Assembly (NCBI RefSeq): GCF_024734895.1
Contig: NZ_CP091430.1
Span: 664,501 to 728,500, forward strand
Direction: 5' to 3'
Length of the DNA: 64,000 nt
From: Paenibacillus spongiae
Lineage (GTDB): Bacteria > Bacillota > Bacilli > Paenibacillales > Paenibacillaceae
In this document: in pieces, positions 33,963 through 42,545 of the stretch
Layout: the number at the start of each line of letters is the position of its first letter
Numbering within the stretch: position 1 is the first letter of the stretch
The notes under the pieces: model-generated
Told to the model about the DNA's origin: nothing
The model's database searches: none
What the model saw: only the letters and a program-made list of their open reading frames with translations
Made by a program: the position numbers and the translations under genes

Positions 33963-35639
33963 ATGAGCAGCAAGTTTGCAATCGGTGTCGATTATGGAAC
34001 GGAATCGGGGCGCGCGGTGCTTGTCAGACTGTCGGATGGCGCGGAGATCGCAGAGCATGTGACCCCATATCGCCATGGCGTAATGGATGAGAAGCTTCCT
34101 GTAAGCGGATACAAACTGGAGCTCGACTGGGCTTTGCAGCACCCGACCGACTATATCGAGGTTCTGGAGACGTCTGTGCCAGCTGTCATGAAAGCGGCCG
34201 GCATTCAGCCGGATGAGGTGATTGGTCTGGGGATTGATTTCACGGCATGCACGATGCTGCCGGTCGACGAAGCCGGGCGGCCCCTTTGCTGGGATCAAGC
34301 CTTCTCGGATAATCCGCATAGTTGGGTGAAGCTGTGGAAGCACCATGCCGCTCAGGACGAGGCAAACCTGATCAACGAAATCGCCGCCCGGCGGGGCGAG
34401 CAATTTCTAGTTCGGTACGGCGGCAAAATCTCCTCGGAATGGATGATCGCCAAGGCATGGCAAATCCTGAACGAAGCGCCGGAGATCTATACGGCTGCGG
34501 ATAAATTCGTCGAAGCGGCTGATTGGGTTATCGGCCAAATGACGGGAAACATCGTACGCAACAGCTGCACAGCCGGTTATAAGTCCATCTGGCATAAGCA
34601 GGAGGGATATCCGAGCGCGGATTTCTTCAAGGAACTGGACCCGCGTCTTGAGCAGCTGACGGAAACGAAGCTGCGCGGCGACGTGCTGCCGCTGGGCACC
34701 AAAGCGGGCGGGCTGACGGCCGCAATGGCCGAGCGTATGGGATTGAAGGCAGGAACCGCAATCGCCGTAGGCAATGTAGACGCGCACGCAGCCGTTCCGG
34801 CGGTCGGCGTCGTTACGCCGGGCAAGCTGGTCATGGCGATGGGAACGTCGATTTGTCATCTGCTGCTGAGCAGCGAGGAGAAAACAGTCGAGGGCATGTG
34901 CGGCGTGGTGGAGGATGGCATCGTTCCGGGGTATTTCGGTTATGAAGCGGGCCAGTCCGCTGTCGGAGATATTTTTGCCTGGTTTGTGGACGAGTCTGTA
35001 CCGGCCTACGCTGCGGAAGCGGCCAAGCAAGAAGGCGTGAGTGTGCATGAGTGGCTGGAGAAGTATGCTGCCGAGCTGAAGCCGGGCGAATCCGGCGTTC
35101 TCGCGCTTGATTGGTGGAACGGGAATCGTTCCGTGCTGGTGGATACCGATCTGACCGGTCTGTTCGTCGGTCTTACGCTCCTGACGAAGCCCCATGAGAT
35201 GTACCGTGCGCTGCTGGAAGCGACCGCATTCGGAACGCGGAAGATCATCGAGGCCTTCCACGGCAGCGGCGTTGCTGTCGAGGAGCTGTACGCCTGCGGC
35301 GGATTGCCGCAGAAGAATCGTCTTCTGATGCAAATTTACGCGGATGTGACCAATCGCGAGATTAAGATTGCAGCGTCCAAGCAGACGCCTGCGCTAGGGG
35401 CTGCTATGTTTGGGGCTGTCGCTGCCGGGGCATCCGCCGGAGGATATGATACTATTGTCGAGGCTGCGCAGCGGATGGCCCGCGTTCAGGAAGAGACGTT
35501 CAAACCGATTCCTGCCAATGTTGCCGTGTACAATAAATTGTACGCGGAATACAATGCGCTGCATGATTATTTCGGACGGGGCGCCAATGACGTCATGAAA
35601 CGGCTGAAGGCGATTAAAGAACAAGCAGGCATGCTATAA
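33963..35639 (+). CDS. araB: Ribulokinase
   Basis: This 558-residue FGGY-family kinase phosphorylates L-ribulose. The N-terminal phosphate-binding motif is [16 protein letters not shown], followed by [16 protein letters not shown], and the FGGY-type C-terminal region contains [19 protein letters not shown] and [13 protein letters not shown]. The length is typical for AraB rather than other FGGY kinases. GGGGGAAGAAGCGG precedes the ATG. It is the second gene of the araDB pair and ends at a strong terminator. Confidence 0.95.
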   Translation: MSSKFAIGVDYGTESGRAVLVRLSDGAEIAEHVTPYRHGVMDEKLPVSGYKLELDWALQHPTDYIEVLETSVPAVMKAAGIQPDEVIGLGIDFTACTMLPVDEAGRPLCWDQAFSDNPHSWVKLWKHHAAQDEANLINEIAARRGEQFLVRYGGKISSEWMIAKAWQILNEAPEIYTAADKFVEAADWVIGQMTGNIVRNSCTAGYKSIWHKQEGYPSADFFKELDPRLEQLTETKLRGDVLPLGTKAGGLTAAMAERMGLKAGTAIAVGNVDAHAAVPAVGVVTPGKLVMAMGTSICHLLLSSEEKTVEGMCGVVEDGIVPGYFGYEAGQSAVGDIFAWFVDESVPAYAAEAAKQEGVSVHEWLEKYAAELKPGESGVLALDWWNGNRSVLVDTDLTGLFVGLTLLTKPHEMYRALLEATAFGTRKIIEAFHGSGVAVEELYACGGLPQKNRLLMQIYADVTNREIKIAASKQTPALGAAMFGAVAAGASAGGYDTIVEAAQRMARVQEETFKPIPANVAVYNKLYAEYNALHDYFGRGANDVMKRLKAIKEQAGML

Positions 35640-35659
35640 TAAATCATTTTATAACGCAT

Positions 35660-35704
35660 AAGGTCCGGCAGCAGAAGCGCTAGTTCTGCTGCCGGACCTT
35701 ATTT
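35660..35704. terminator. Bidirectional terminator between araB and the repeat-protein gene
   Basis: AAGGTCCGGCAGCAGA and TCTGCTGCCGGACCTT form a 16-bp perfect stem, with TTATTT after it. Confidence 0.92.
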
Positions 35705-35731
35705 GTGCAATGCCTTTAATGATTCATCGTG

Positions 35732-36640
35732 TTAATCTTGCGTCTGGTCTTCGCGCTGCTCTTCGGCTTGCTCCTCATCTTGCCCGTTATTGTCATTGGC
35801 AAAGGGCTGCATTTCGTAGGTTTCCTGACCTTCAGCCAACAGAAACGCCTGCCCCTGATCCTGATCTTCCCGCGGAACGGCGGAAACCGTCAATTGCAAT
35901 GACACGGCATCGCCGGGCTGAAGCGGGAAGTTAAGCAAGGAAGCCGGAATTGGCCTGCCGTTGAGCCTCAGGATGTAACTGACGCTTCCGGCGATAACCA
36001 CACCGTTTACGGCTACGATCTGACCGCTTGGTCCAAAGCGAACGACGCCTGTAGAGGCAAGCGCCTGGTAGATCGTGATGCCGGGGAAAAATCTAGTCGT
36101 GTACGTGTTGGTCACCCACGGAAAGAATGGACCGCCGTTTATGACGATTGTAATGAAACCAGGGAACGGCCCCGGTCCAGGGAATGGCGGGAACGGGAAT
36201 GGCGGGAATGGGAATGGTGGGAACGGCGGGAACGGGAACGGTGGAAACGGCCCTGGCCCCGGCGGAAACGGTCCTGGCCCCGGCGGAAACGGTCCTGGCC
36301 CCGGCGGAAACGGTCCTGGCCCCGGCGGAAACGGTCCTGGCCCCGGCGGGAACGGTCCTGGCCCCGGCGGGAACGGTCCTGGCCCCGGCGGGAATGGCCC
36401 CGGTCCCGGCATTGGCCCCGGTCCCGGCATCGGCCCCGGTCCCGGCATTGGCCCCGGTCCCGGCATCGGCCCCGGTCCCGGCATCGGCCCCGGTCCTGGC
36501 ATCGGCCCCGGCCCCGGCATCGGCCCCGGCCCCGGCATCATGCCGCGAGGTCCGCCGCAGCCGCAATCGCCACCAGCTCTTGCTGTCGGTGTTCCGGCAT
36601 AGCCTCCCGGAATGCCGGCATTGTATGGATCAAACCACAT
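35732..36640 (-). CDS. Proline/glycine hexa- and heptapeptide repeat protein
   Basis: This 302-residue protein has a short N-terminus (MWFDPYNAGIPGG), then about eight GPGPMP units, about eight GPGPFPP units and a PF/PPF-rich stretch (in all about residues 35-185). A C-terminal domain of about 70 residues follows (TYTTRFFPGITIYQALAS, QIVAVNGVVIAGSVSYIL, PLQPGDAVSLQL) that may be a beta-grasp-like or DUF4430-type module, then an acidic DEEQ-rich tail. There is no signal peptide. It resembles spore-coat or exosporium-type repeat proteins, which is inference. The ATG at 36640 follows AAAGGAGATTGTGCGC. The DNA repeats make other strand frames look open, but they are not genes. Confidence 0.75.
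   Translation of the reverse strand: MWFDPYNAGIPGGYAGTPTARAGGDCGCGGPRGMMPGPGPMPGPGPMPGPGPMPGPGPMPGPGPMPGPGPMPGPGPMPGPGPFPPGPGPFPPGPGPFPPGPGPFPPGPGPFPPGPGPFPPGPGPFPPGPGPFPPFPFPPFPPFPFPPFPFPPFPGPGPFPGFITIVINGGPFFPWVTNTYTTRFFPGITIYQALASTGVVRFGPSGQIVAVNGVVIAGSVSYILRLNGRPIPASLLNFPLQPGDAVSLQLTVSAVPREDQDQGQAFLLAEGQETYEMQPFANDNNGQDEEQAEEQREDQTQD
36185..36540. repeat. Coding tandem repeats (18-bp and 21-bp units)
   Basis: From about 36396 to 36540 an 18-bp GGCCCCGGTCCCGGCATY-type unit repeats about eight times. From about 36240 to 36395 a 21-bp unit containing GGCCCCGGCGGAAACGGTCC repeats about eight times, with a degenerate GGGAAC/GGGAAT stretch before it. The units encode the GPGPMP and GPGPFPP repeats of the minus-strand protein. 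Confidence 0.9.
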
Positions 36641-37153
36641 GCGCACAATCTCCTTTATCGTAGCAGATGGGTAAGCGTCTCGATCCAGTTTATGCGGCAT
36701 ATGCCTATCCGGTGTATAGCGAATTTTTCGCCGGCAATCCTTCTTCACGAGGCTGTAACTGCCACGCGGCCATCAAAACAAACATAACCATGATCATCAA
36801 TTTTCATTGATACTCAACCGCAATTTTTGGAAGCGTCAACGCAAACCGCGTCATGCCGCCGCCCATGTTCAAATCGTGACGTCCCTTTAACGAACGGAAT
36901 CGGCCATCTGCCGCAGGGAAGCGGTGCCGCTTTCTTAATGTTACTTACATCCATACCCGCTCGCGGAAAGCAGAGGTCATTATAAATTGGCAGTTGTTTT
37001 TGACAAATTTACAAATAAGTTTAGACAAAGGCAGAAGGTCTATTTAGCGAGTATACTAGCTATATCATGTTTCATGATGATGGACTAGAGGCGGATTTTG
37101 TCAGATGAATTCAACAAATTTGTCTGATCCAGCCGATTAAGGAGGAAATTCGA
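36641..37153. other. Intergenic region upstream of the third PhyH gene
   Basis: No gene is seen. An ATCATG-TTT-CATGAT palindrome (37064-37078) and a TATACT (37052) lie within 100 bases of the PhyH start, without a clear -35. A direct repeat, TTTGTCAGAT/TTTGTCTGAT, lies at about 37097-37128. ATCAAT-TTTC-ATTGAT near 36794 is another small palindrome. Confidence 0.4.
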
Positions 37154-37981
37154 ATGAGCGTTAATTTGGAATCGTTGCCATTGATGGAAAACGAATATAA
37201 GCTGACCCCTGAGCAGATCGATAGCTACCAGAAGGATGGCCACATCTTCCTGCGTAATGTGATGTCGCAGGATGAGGTCGATCAATACGGACCGATTATC
37301 AGCGACCTAGTCATGCAAAAGAACTACCATGACAAGCCGATATCGGAACGGGATACGTACGGTAAAGCCTTCATTCAGGTCGGCAATCTGTGGAAGATGA
37401 GCGAGCAGGTGGCGCGGTACGTATTGGCGAAGCGGTTCGCCAATATTGCTGCAGATCTGATGGGCGTGGACGGCGTACGGATTTATCACGATCAGGCGTT
37501 GTTTAAAGAACCGGGCGGCGGACATACGCCGTGGCATCAGGACCAAATCTACTGGCCGCTCGAGGGCAATAAGACGATTACGATGTGGATGCCGCTCGTT
37601 CCGGTTCCTGAAGAAGTGGGAACGATGACGTTCGCCTCCGGCTCCTATCATAAGGGCTTTATCAGTAAAGTTGAAATCTCCGACGAATCTCATAGAACGT
37701 TGGGAGAATATATCCAAGGAAAGAACATTCCGCAGGTGAATTACGGCGCTATGGCCGCCGGAGACGCCACGTTCCATGCCGGCTGGACGCTTCATAGCGC
37801 TCCGGGCAATCCGACGGATCTTGCCCGCAAAGTGATGACGATCATTTATTATGCGGATGGAACACGGGTCGCCGAACCGGACAGCAATGCAAGGCGCAAT
37901 GACCTCGCCGGCTGGCTTCCAGGCTGCAAGGGGGGCGACGTTGCCGTCAGTCCGCTCAACCCGCTTGTCTATAAGCGGTAA
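37154..37981 (+). CDS. PhyH-family Fe(II)/2-oxoglutarate dioxygenase
   Basis: This 275-residue enzyme is a third full PhyH-family member of the window. The iron ligands are in TPWHQDQIYWPL (HxD) and the distal His in FHAGWTLHSAPGNPTDLARK, with the Arg of the 2-oxoglutarate site nearby. The N-terminus LTPEQIDSYQKDGHIFLRNV is the family opening. Its HQDQIYWPLEG context is close to that of the first PhyH (HQDHAYWTQVEP), suggesting related substrates. AAGGAGGAAATTCGA precedes the ATG. It stands alone, with a terminator at 38051; the gap before it holds small palindromes. Confidence 0.88.
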   Translation: MSVNLESLPLMENEYKLTPEQIDSYQKDGHIFLRNVMSQDEVDQYGPIISDLVMQKNYHDKPISERDTYGKAFIQVGNLWKMSEQVARYVLAKRFANIAADLMGVDGVRIYHDQALFKEPGGGHTPWHQDQIYWPLEGNKTITMWMPLVPVPEEVGTMTFASGSYHKGFISKVEISDESHRTLGEYIQGKNIPQVNYGAMAAGDATFHAGWTLHSAPGNPTDLARKVMTIIYYADGTRVAEPDSNARRNDLAGWLPGCKGGDVAVSPLNPLVYKR

Positions 37982-38050
37982 GAGGAAGAATTGGCGCCGG
38001 CAATAAAGGCGTACAGTTTACGATCGATTCATTAAGTAAAGAATAGGTTA

Positions 38051-38098
38051 AGAAGCGCTCTTCGAAGCCGGCGATCCGGCTGAGAGGAGCGCTTTTTT
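38051..38098 (+). terminator. Terminator of the third PhyH gene
   Basis: AAGCGCTC ... GAGCGCTT with an inner GCCGG/CCGGC stem, followed by TTTTTT. Confidence 0.85.
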
Positions 38099-38251
38099 GG
38101 GTTGAAAATCGAATAGGACCCGGTGGCGACTCCCTTATTCCGCTTATTGACTTAGATTTCGCTTTATTTGGTCAGGAGGTTGATGTCTTATGGATGTATT
38201 GCGGATTGCGTGGTTATTACGATGAAATTGAACGCTCATGCCATATAACAA

Positions 38252-38284
38252 AACAGGCCCAGGTCGATATCGACCTGGGCCTGT
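38252..38284 (-). terminator. Terminator of sodA
   Basis: CAGGCCCAGGTCGAT and its exact complement form a 30-base perfect palindrome, with a T-rich stretch on the minus-strand side. Confidence 0.9.
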
Positions 38285-38297
38285 CTTCTAGCAGCAA

Positions 38298-38906
38298 TTA
38301 CTTCGCCGCATCGTAACGCTTGCCAACTTCGTCCCAGTTTACAACATTCCAGAATGCTGCAATGTAGTCAGGACGTTTGTTTTGATATTTCAGGTAGTAA
38401 GCATGCTCCCATACGTCCAGACCAAGCAGAGGCGTGTCGCCTTCCATGATCGGGTTGTCTTGGTTAGGCAGGCTGTATACCTTCAGTTTGCCGTTGTTCA
38501 GCGCAAGGAACGCCCAGCCGCTGCCGAAACGAGTCGTAGCCGCTTTAGCGAAATCGGCTTTGAACTGCTCGAAGCCGCCAAGCTCGCTGTCGATTGCCGC
38601 AGCAAGTGCGCCGGAAGGTGCGCCGCCTGCGTTCGGGCCGATTGTTTCCCAGAACAGGCTGTGGTTCGCGTGGCCGCCGCCATTGTTGCGAACGGCTGTA
38701 CGGATTGCTTCAGGAACGCTATTCAGATCCGCGATCAACGCTTCGATCGACTTGTCTTGCAGCTCAGGAGCGGACTCCAGTGCAGCATTCAGGTTCGTTA
38801 CGTACGTATTATGGTGACGGTCGTGGTGAATTTCCATCGTTGTTGCATCGATATGCGGCTCAAGCGCATTGTTTGGATAAGGCAAAGCTGGTAATTGATG
38901 TGCCAT
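38298..38906 (-). CDS. sodA: Manganese superoxide dismutase
   Basis: This 202-residue enzyme dismutates superoxide. The metal ligands are in [13 protein letters not shown] (His), [12 protein letters not shown] (His), and [17 protein letters not shown] (Asp and His). GGAPSGAL and the DNPIMEG region match Bacillus SodA in length and order. I chose the ATG at 38906 ([13 protein letters not shown]), preceded by AGGAGGTTGTTAATG; one ATG earlier (38909) is equally possible. A SigA promoter lies at 38946. A second, fused dismutase is encoded at 45260. Confidence 0.96.
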   Translation of the reverse strand: MAHQLPALPYPNNALEPHIDATTMEIHHDRHHNTYVTNLNAALESAPELQDKSIEALIADLNSVPEAIRTAVRNNGGGHANHSLFWETIGPNAGGAPSGALAAAIDSELGGFEQFKADFAKAATTRFGSGWAFLALNNGKLKVYSLPNQDNPIMEGDTPLLGLDVWEHAYYLKYQNKRPDYIAAFWNVVNWDEVGKRYDAAK

Positions 38907-38945
38907 CATTAACAACCTCCTAAGTGATATGTAAGATTCAATACC

Positions 38946-38974
38946 ATTATCTCTGTTTTTTGATAATAAATCAA
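38946..38974 (-). promoter_or_regulatory. SigA-type promoter of sodA
   Basis: On the minus strand TTGATT (38969-38974) and GATAAT (38946-38951) are 17 bases apart. The remaining gap to 39336 shows nothing but the ribosome site of the next gene and a small GGTTC/GAACC hairpin near 39125. Confidence 0.7.
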
Positions 38975-39336
38975 CATTAATGTTTGGAAAGTCGAAGCGG
39001 TCCCGGCTACCGAACTAGATTATCCGCACATCTGTCCTTTTATTCATATGTGATGTTTCTATATTATTAAACGTTCGACGGCTTGTCTAATCATCTATGC
39101 ATTCGCCTGCGCACCGACGATTCAGGGTTCGGAACCTGTGGTAAAGGATAGCAAGCTTGACCTCTCAATGGAGCATCATGTCTGAAGCTGTGCTGTGCTT
39201 GTTCTTTATCGGGCTGAGCGTGAACGTTCCCCCGAAACGTCGGACGCATAGCGCAGAATTCTTCAGGGCGGGCCTTACAATAAGGGAATCGCACTTGAGA
39301 GGACTGTGATGAAGATAAACCAAGGAGGTAATGATC

Positions 39337-39864
39337 ATGAGCGAAATACAAAAAATCGTAGGCGTATTTGATACGTACCAGGGTGCAATTGACGCTATAG
39401 AAGGTTTAAAGCGGCAGGGCTATCTATCAGATGAGATATCCGTCATAGCCAAAGACAAGGATGAGGCTGAAGAGGTGACGGAGACGACGGAGACAAAAAC
39501 GGCCGAGGGTTTGGCGGCCGGATTGACTACCGGGGGCGTTCTAGGCGGAGTAACGGGACTGCTTGCTGGCATTGGCGCACTGGCGATACCGGGTATCGGA
39601 CCGATCCTCGCTGCAGGGCCGATCGCTGCAACGATCACCGGAGCTGCTGTAGGCGCGTGGACGGGAGGATTGGTCGGCGGACTTATCGGCATGGGCATCC
39701 CGCAGGATGAGGCCGAGCGGTACGATGAATATGTGAGAAACGGCCGTATTCTCGTCATGGTCGACGCAGACAGCCGGCGGGATCGATACGCATATGATAC
39801 GTTCCGTCAGTATAACTCGGCAAATTCGGATTTGTATGATAGCGAGCGCAGTTTACGTTCCTAA
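39337..39864 (+). CDS. YflT/general-stress-protein-17M-like protein
   Basis: This 175-residue protein opens with the family's VGVFDTYQGAIDAIEGLKRQGYLSDEISVI segment (about 5-33). A long Gly/Ala-rich hydrophobic hairpin follows (LGGVTGLLAGIGALAIPGIG and ITGAAVGAWTGGLVGGLIGM, about 60-130), then IPQDEAERYDEYVRNGRILV. This is the layout of Bacillus YflT (general stress protein 17M). The start at 39337 is eight bases after AAGGAGG; ATG at 39331 is too close to it. No SigB promoter is recognisable. The role is unknown beyond stress in relatives. Confidence 0.85.
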   Translation: MSEIQKIVGVFDTYQGAIDAIEGLKRQGYLSDEISVIAKDKDEAEEVTETTETKTAEGLAAGLTTGGVLGGVTGLLAGIGALAIPGIGPILAAGPIAATITGAAVGAWTGGLVGGLIGMGIPQDEAERYDEYVRNGRILVMVDADSRRDRYAYDTFRQYNSANSDLYDSERSLRS

Positions 39865-40305
39865 TAATAAGGTACAGCGATCGAAAGATCATTCCGACCG
39901 GGCAATCGCTATCGCCACAGCGCAGCGTTAATTTATTGTAGAGCAGGAAGCACAGCGCACGAGGCTGTGCTTTTTTCTTTTAAGCGGAATAGAATAGGAG
40001 AGAAGACAGGTTTATTATCCCTCATAGATCTTATAGAATAATAGCAGCGGAATATCGATGAATGTACGAAGAGCGAAGGAAAGGTGCAATTTTAGGGCGC
40101 TGTGCCTGGCTAACCCATGGGGAAAGAAACCATTGGATGCAGGATTCGACATGAAAGCGTTTATAATAAAGCGTTTTCAGAAGCATTCTAGCGATTATTC
40201 GAATTTTTTAAGGTTTTTTTAAGATTTTAGAAGGAATTCGATTCAATTTGTCGTATTATTAGGTTTATCTAAAAAATATGATACTGCGATTGAGGGGTTT
40301 GAATC
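39865..40305. other. AT-rich intergenic region
   Basis: Contains the terminator at 39948-39980. The rest (39981-40305) is AT-rich, with a T/A-rich stretch before the GNAT gene where I could not fit a -35/-10 pair. Confidence 0.5.
39948..39980 (+). terminator. Rho-independent terminator
   Basis: AAGCACAG-cgcacgagg-CTGTGCTT followed by TTTTCTTTT. Confidence 0.88.
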
Positions 40306-40728
40306 ATGCACGTTCGTTCCTTCCAGCTGTCCGACTACCGGCCTGTAACGCAACTTTTAGAAACTGTTTTATCAGAAGAGTGCTATGAGCAGACAATGGA
40401 GGCCTTTGCCCGCCAACTGTCTTGGGACAGTGAGCTAGTATTGGTCGCAGTGGCTAAAGATGAGATCGTCGGGATGATTATCGGTACGATCGATGACAAC
40501 AAAGGCTATTACTATCGTGTGGCGGTTCATCCTGGCTATCAACGGCAGGGTATCGGCAAAGCGTTGATCCGTTCGCTGAAGCAGCGGTTTGAGCAGCGGA
40601 AGGTTTCGAAAATTATGATTACGGCAGACGAGCATAATGAGCCGATTCTCTCCCTTTATGAATCGCTTGGTTATGCGGCGAACGACTTTTTTCGGTCGTT
40701 TCAGAAGCTTAGTATCGTCGCCGGCTAA
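40306..40728 (+). CDS. GNAT-family N-acetyltransferase
   Basis: This 140-residue protein is a compact Gcn5-related acetyltransferase: YYRVAVHPGYQRQGIGKALI is the acetyl-CoA binding motif, and HNEPILSLYESLGY the usual C-terminal segment. The start follows GAGGGGTTTGAATC. It begins a run on the plus strand toward lepB, but is separated from the next gene by about 116 bases. The substrate is unknown. Confidence 0.9.
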   Translation: MHVRSFQLSDYRPVTQLLETVLSEECYEQTMEAFARQLSWDSELVLVAVAKDEIVGMIIGTIDDNKGYYYRVAVHPGYQRQGIGKALIRSLKQRFEQRKVSKIMITADEHNEPILSLYESLGYAANDFFRSFQKLSIVAG

Positions 40729-40844
40729 GAGATCCATAGCGCGTTTTTTTATGAAGCATGTCCGGGTCGCCATTGATTTTGGCGGACGGATGTGCTTTTC
40801 TTATTAGTATGAGTCATAATCTTCAGTGGGAGCACGGCTTGCGT

Positions 40845-41396
40845 ATGGAAGATTTTCGTCCTTGTGTTATAAAAAGCTTCAAGCATGATGGCCATTTGCA
40901 CCGGATGTGGCTTGAGAACTGGCTGGTGCCGGACGAGCTGCTCCTGCCGGAGCACGCCGCCCAATCCATGCGTGTCCTCATCAACGAGCAAACCCCGATT
41001 CAGGAATCGGACGGGAAGCAGTGGATCAGCCGCGTTCCTGCAGTTTCATTCTTCATTCCGGGTCAATGGTATAATATTGTGGGTCTCATGGAGGATCACG
41101 GAACGCGCTATTATTGCAATGTGGCTTCTCCGCTCTTCTTCGGGGAAGATATACTGACTTACATCGATTACGATTTGGATGTGATCCTGCCTTACGGAGG
41201 AAAGGCCCATGTCGTCGATCAGGAGGAGTATGAACATCATAAAGCCTTATATCATTACTCCGCTGACGTACAGCAGAAGGTGAAAGAAGGATTAGACTCG
41301 TTGTTGGCGCGGATCGAGCGCAAGCAGTCACCTTTCGAACAGGAAGCGGTCGCATATTATTACGAGGCATGGCACAAACATATGAGCGGGATGTGA
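40845..41396 (+). CDS. Ntdp/YgaC-like nucleoside phosphatase (DUF402)
   Basis: This protein of about 183 residues matches the DUF402 family of Bacillus YgaC: SFKHDGHLHRMWLENWLV at the start, then GQWYNIVGLMEDHGTRYYCNVASP and ILTYIDYDLDVILP, with acidic residues for metal binding. Staphylococcal and Bacillus members hydrolyse nucleoside di- and triphosphates. The start is uncertain: ATG at 40845 or TTG at 40839, both after GGGAGC; earlier in-frame ATGs (40758, 40809) add residues the family lacks. The gene ends six bases before lepB. Confidence 0.85.
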   Translation: MEDFRPCVIKSFKHDGHLHRMWLENWLVPDELLLPEHAAQSMRVLINEQTPIQESDGKQWISRVPAVSFFIPGQWYNIVGLMEDHGTRYYCNVASPLFFGEDILTYIDYDLDVILPYGGKAHVVDQEEYEHHKALYHYSADVQQKVKEGLDSLLARIERKQSPFEQEAVAYYYEAWHKHMSGM

Positions 41397-41402
41397 ACTC
41401 TT

Positions 41403-42059
41403 ATGACCAAGTTATCGGATTCACTGCAAGATGCTGAACATGCTTCAATGGGACCTCGCAGGCGTTCAGGGGGAGCGCCTAAGCCCGAAGCGCCAATCCC
41501 CGATAAGCCGGACAAGCAAAGACGGCCGGCTGCGAGATGGGCCTCTGAGCTGTGGGATTGGGTAAGGACCCTCTCGATTGCGCTCACGGTGGTGCTGCTG
41601 CTTCATTTCTTCGTATTCAATTTGTCGACGGTAGAAGGGCAATCGATGGAGCCGACGCTTTATGAGGGCGAGTGGCTGTTCGTTAATAAATTTTCGTATT
41701 TGATCGGCGGACCGGATCGCGGGGAGGTTGTCATTCTAAAGGATCCTACGAATCGGCTGGAGAAGAAGGAATATTTGGTCAAGCGAGTGATTGGCGTACC
41801 TGGCGATACGATTGAAATTCGCGAAGGCCAGCTGTACCGCAACGGCGAGCTGATCGTTGAGCCGTATACGGATACGGAGATCGAAGATCTGGACTTCGGA
41901 CCCTACAAGGTCGATGAAGGGATGTATTTCGTCATGGGCGACAACCGGCATGCCCGGGCCAGCCTCGACAGCCGGTCATTCGGCGCCGTGTCGGAGGATT
42001 TGATACGCGGACGGGCCGATTTCATCTTATGGCCTATCGCCAAACTGAATGCAATCTAG
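41403..42059 (+). CDS. lepB: Type I signal peptidase
   Basis: This 218-residue enzyme removes signal peptides from exported proteins. One membrane helix (TLSIALTVVLLLHFFVFNL, about 57-75) precedes the catalytic Ser in VEGQSMEPTLYEGEW (about 82-86). The catalytic Lys is in EYLVKRVIGVPGD (about 122-134), and the box GDNRHARASLDSRSFGAV follows. A Pro/Arg-rich cytoplasmic N-terminus of about 50 residues is longer than in many homologues. It overlaps the run with rnhA and follows the Ntdp-like gene closely. Confidence 0.94.
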   Translation: MTKLSDSLQDAEHASMGPRRRSGGAPKPEAPIPDKPDKQRRPAARWASELWDWVRTLSIALTVVLLLHFFVFNLSTVEGQSMEPTLYEGEWLFVNKFSYLIGGPDRGEVVILKDPTNRLEKKEYLVKRVIGVPGDTIEIREGQLYRNGELIVEPYTDTEIEDLDFGPYKVDEGMYFVMGDNRHARASLDSRSFGAVSEDLIRGRADFILWPIAKLNAI

Positions 42060-42078
42060 CGGGTGGAGGTTTTGAAGC

Positions 42079-42513
42079 TTGAAGGAAGTTGTGATCTATA
42101 CAGACGGAGCATGCTCAGGCAATCCGGGACCGGGCGGTTACGGAGCGGTACTGTTCTACGGTGGACATAAGAAAGAAATATCCGGCGCAGATGCGGCAAC
42201 GACGAATAACCGGATGGAAATCAGGGCCGTGATCGAAGCGCTGCAGCTGCTGAAGGAACCATGCAAAGCAACGGTTCATAGCGATTCCGCCTATGTCGTC
42301 AACTGCTTTCAGCAAAACTGGATTCGCGGCTGGCTGCGCAACGGATGGAAGAACAGCAAAGGCCAGCCTGTGGAGAATCAAGACTTATGGCAGGCGCTCT
42401 GGGCACTTATGCAAAAGCATAAAGTGGACTACGTCAAGGTAAAGGGCCATAGCGATAATGAATGGAACAACCGCTGCGACGAGCTTGCGCGCGAAGCGAT
42501 CAAGACGCTGTAA
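42079..42513 (+). CDS. rnhA: Ribonuclease HI
   Basis: This 144-residue nuclease degrades the RNA strand of RNA-DNA hybrids. The acidic catalytic residues are visible: Asp in IYTDGACSGNPGPGGYG, Glu in NNRMEIRAVIEAL, Asp in VHSDSAYVVNCF, and the final Asp in GHSDNEWNNRCDELA. The TTG start at 42079 follows GGTGGAGG at about ten bases. The length and motifs are of the bacterial RNase HI type rather than the RnhB/RnhC type. It lies about 20 bases after lepB. Confidence 0.93.
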   Translation: MKEVVIYTDGACSGNPGPGGYGAVLFYGGHKKEISGADAATTNNRMEIRAVIEALQLLKEPCKATVHSDSAYVVNCFQQNWIRGWLRNGWKNSKGQPVENQDLWQALWALMQKHKVDYVKVKGHSDNEWNNRCDELAREAIKTL

Positions 42514-42545
42514 GTTCGTGACAAAACGTTAAGGAGGGTGCGCGC

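Noticed and set aside
36075-36602. Plus-strand GNGPGPG frame over the repeat gene
   Set aside because: Caused by the GC-rich repeats; the minus-strand reading has AAAGGAGA, a non-repeat N-terminus and a globular C-terminal domain.
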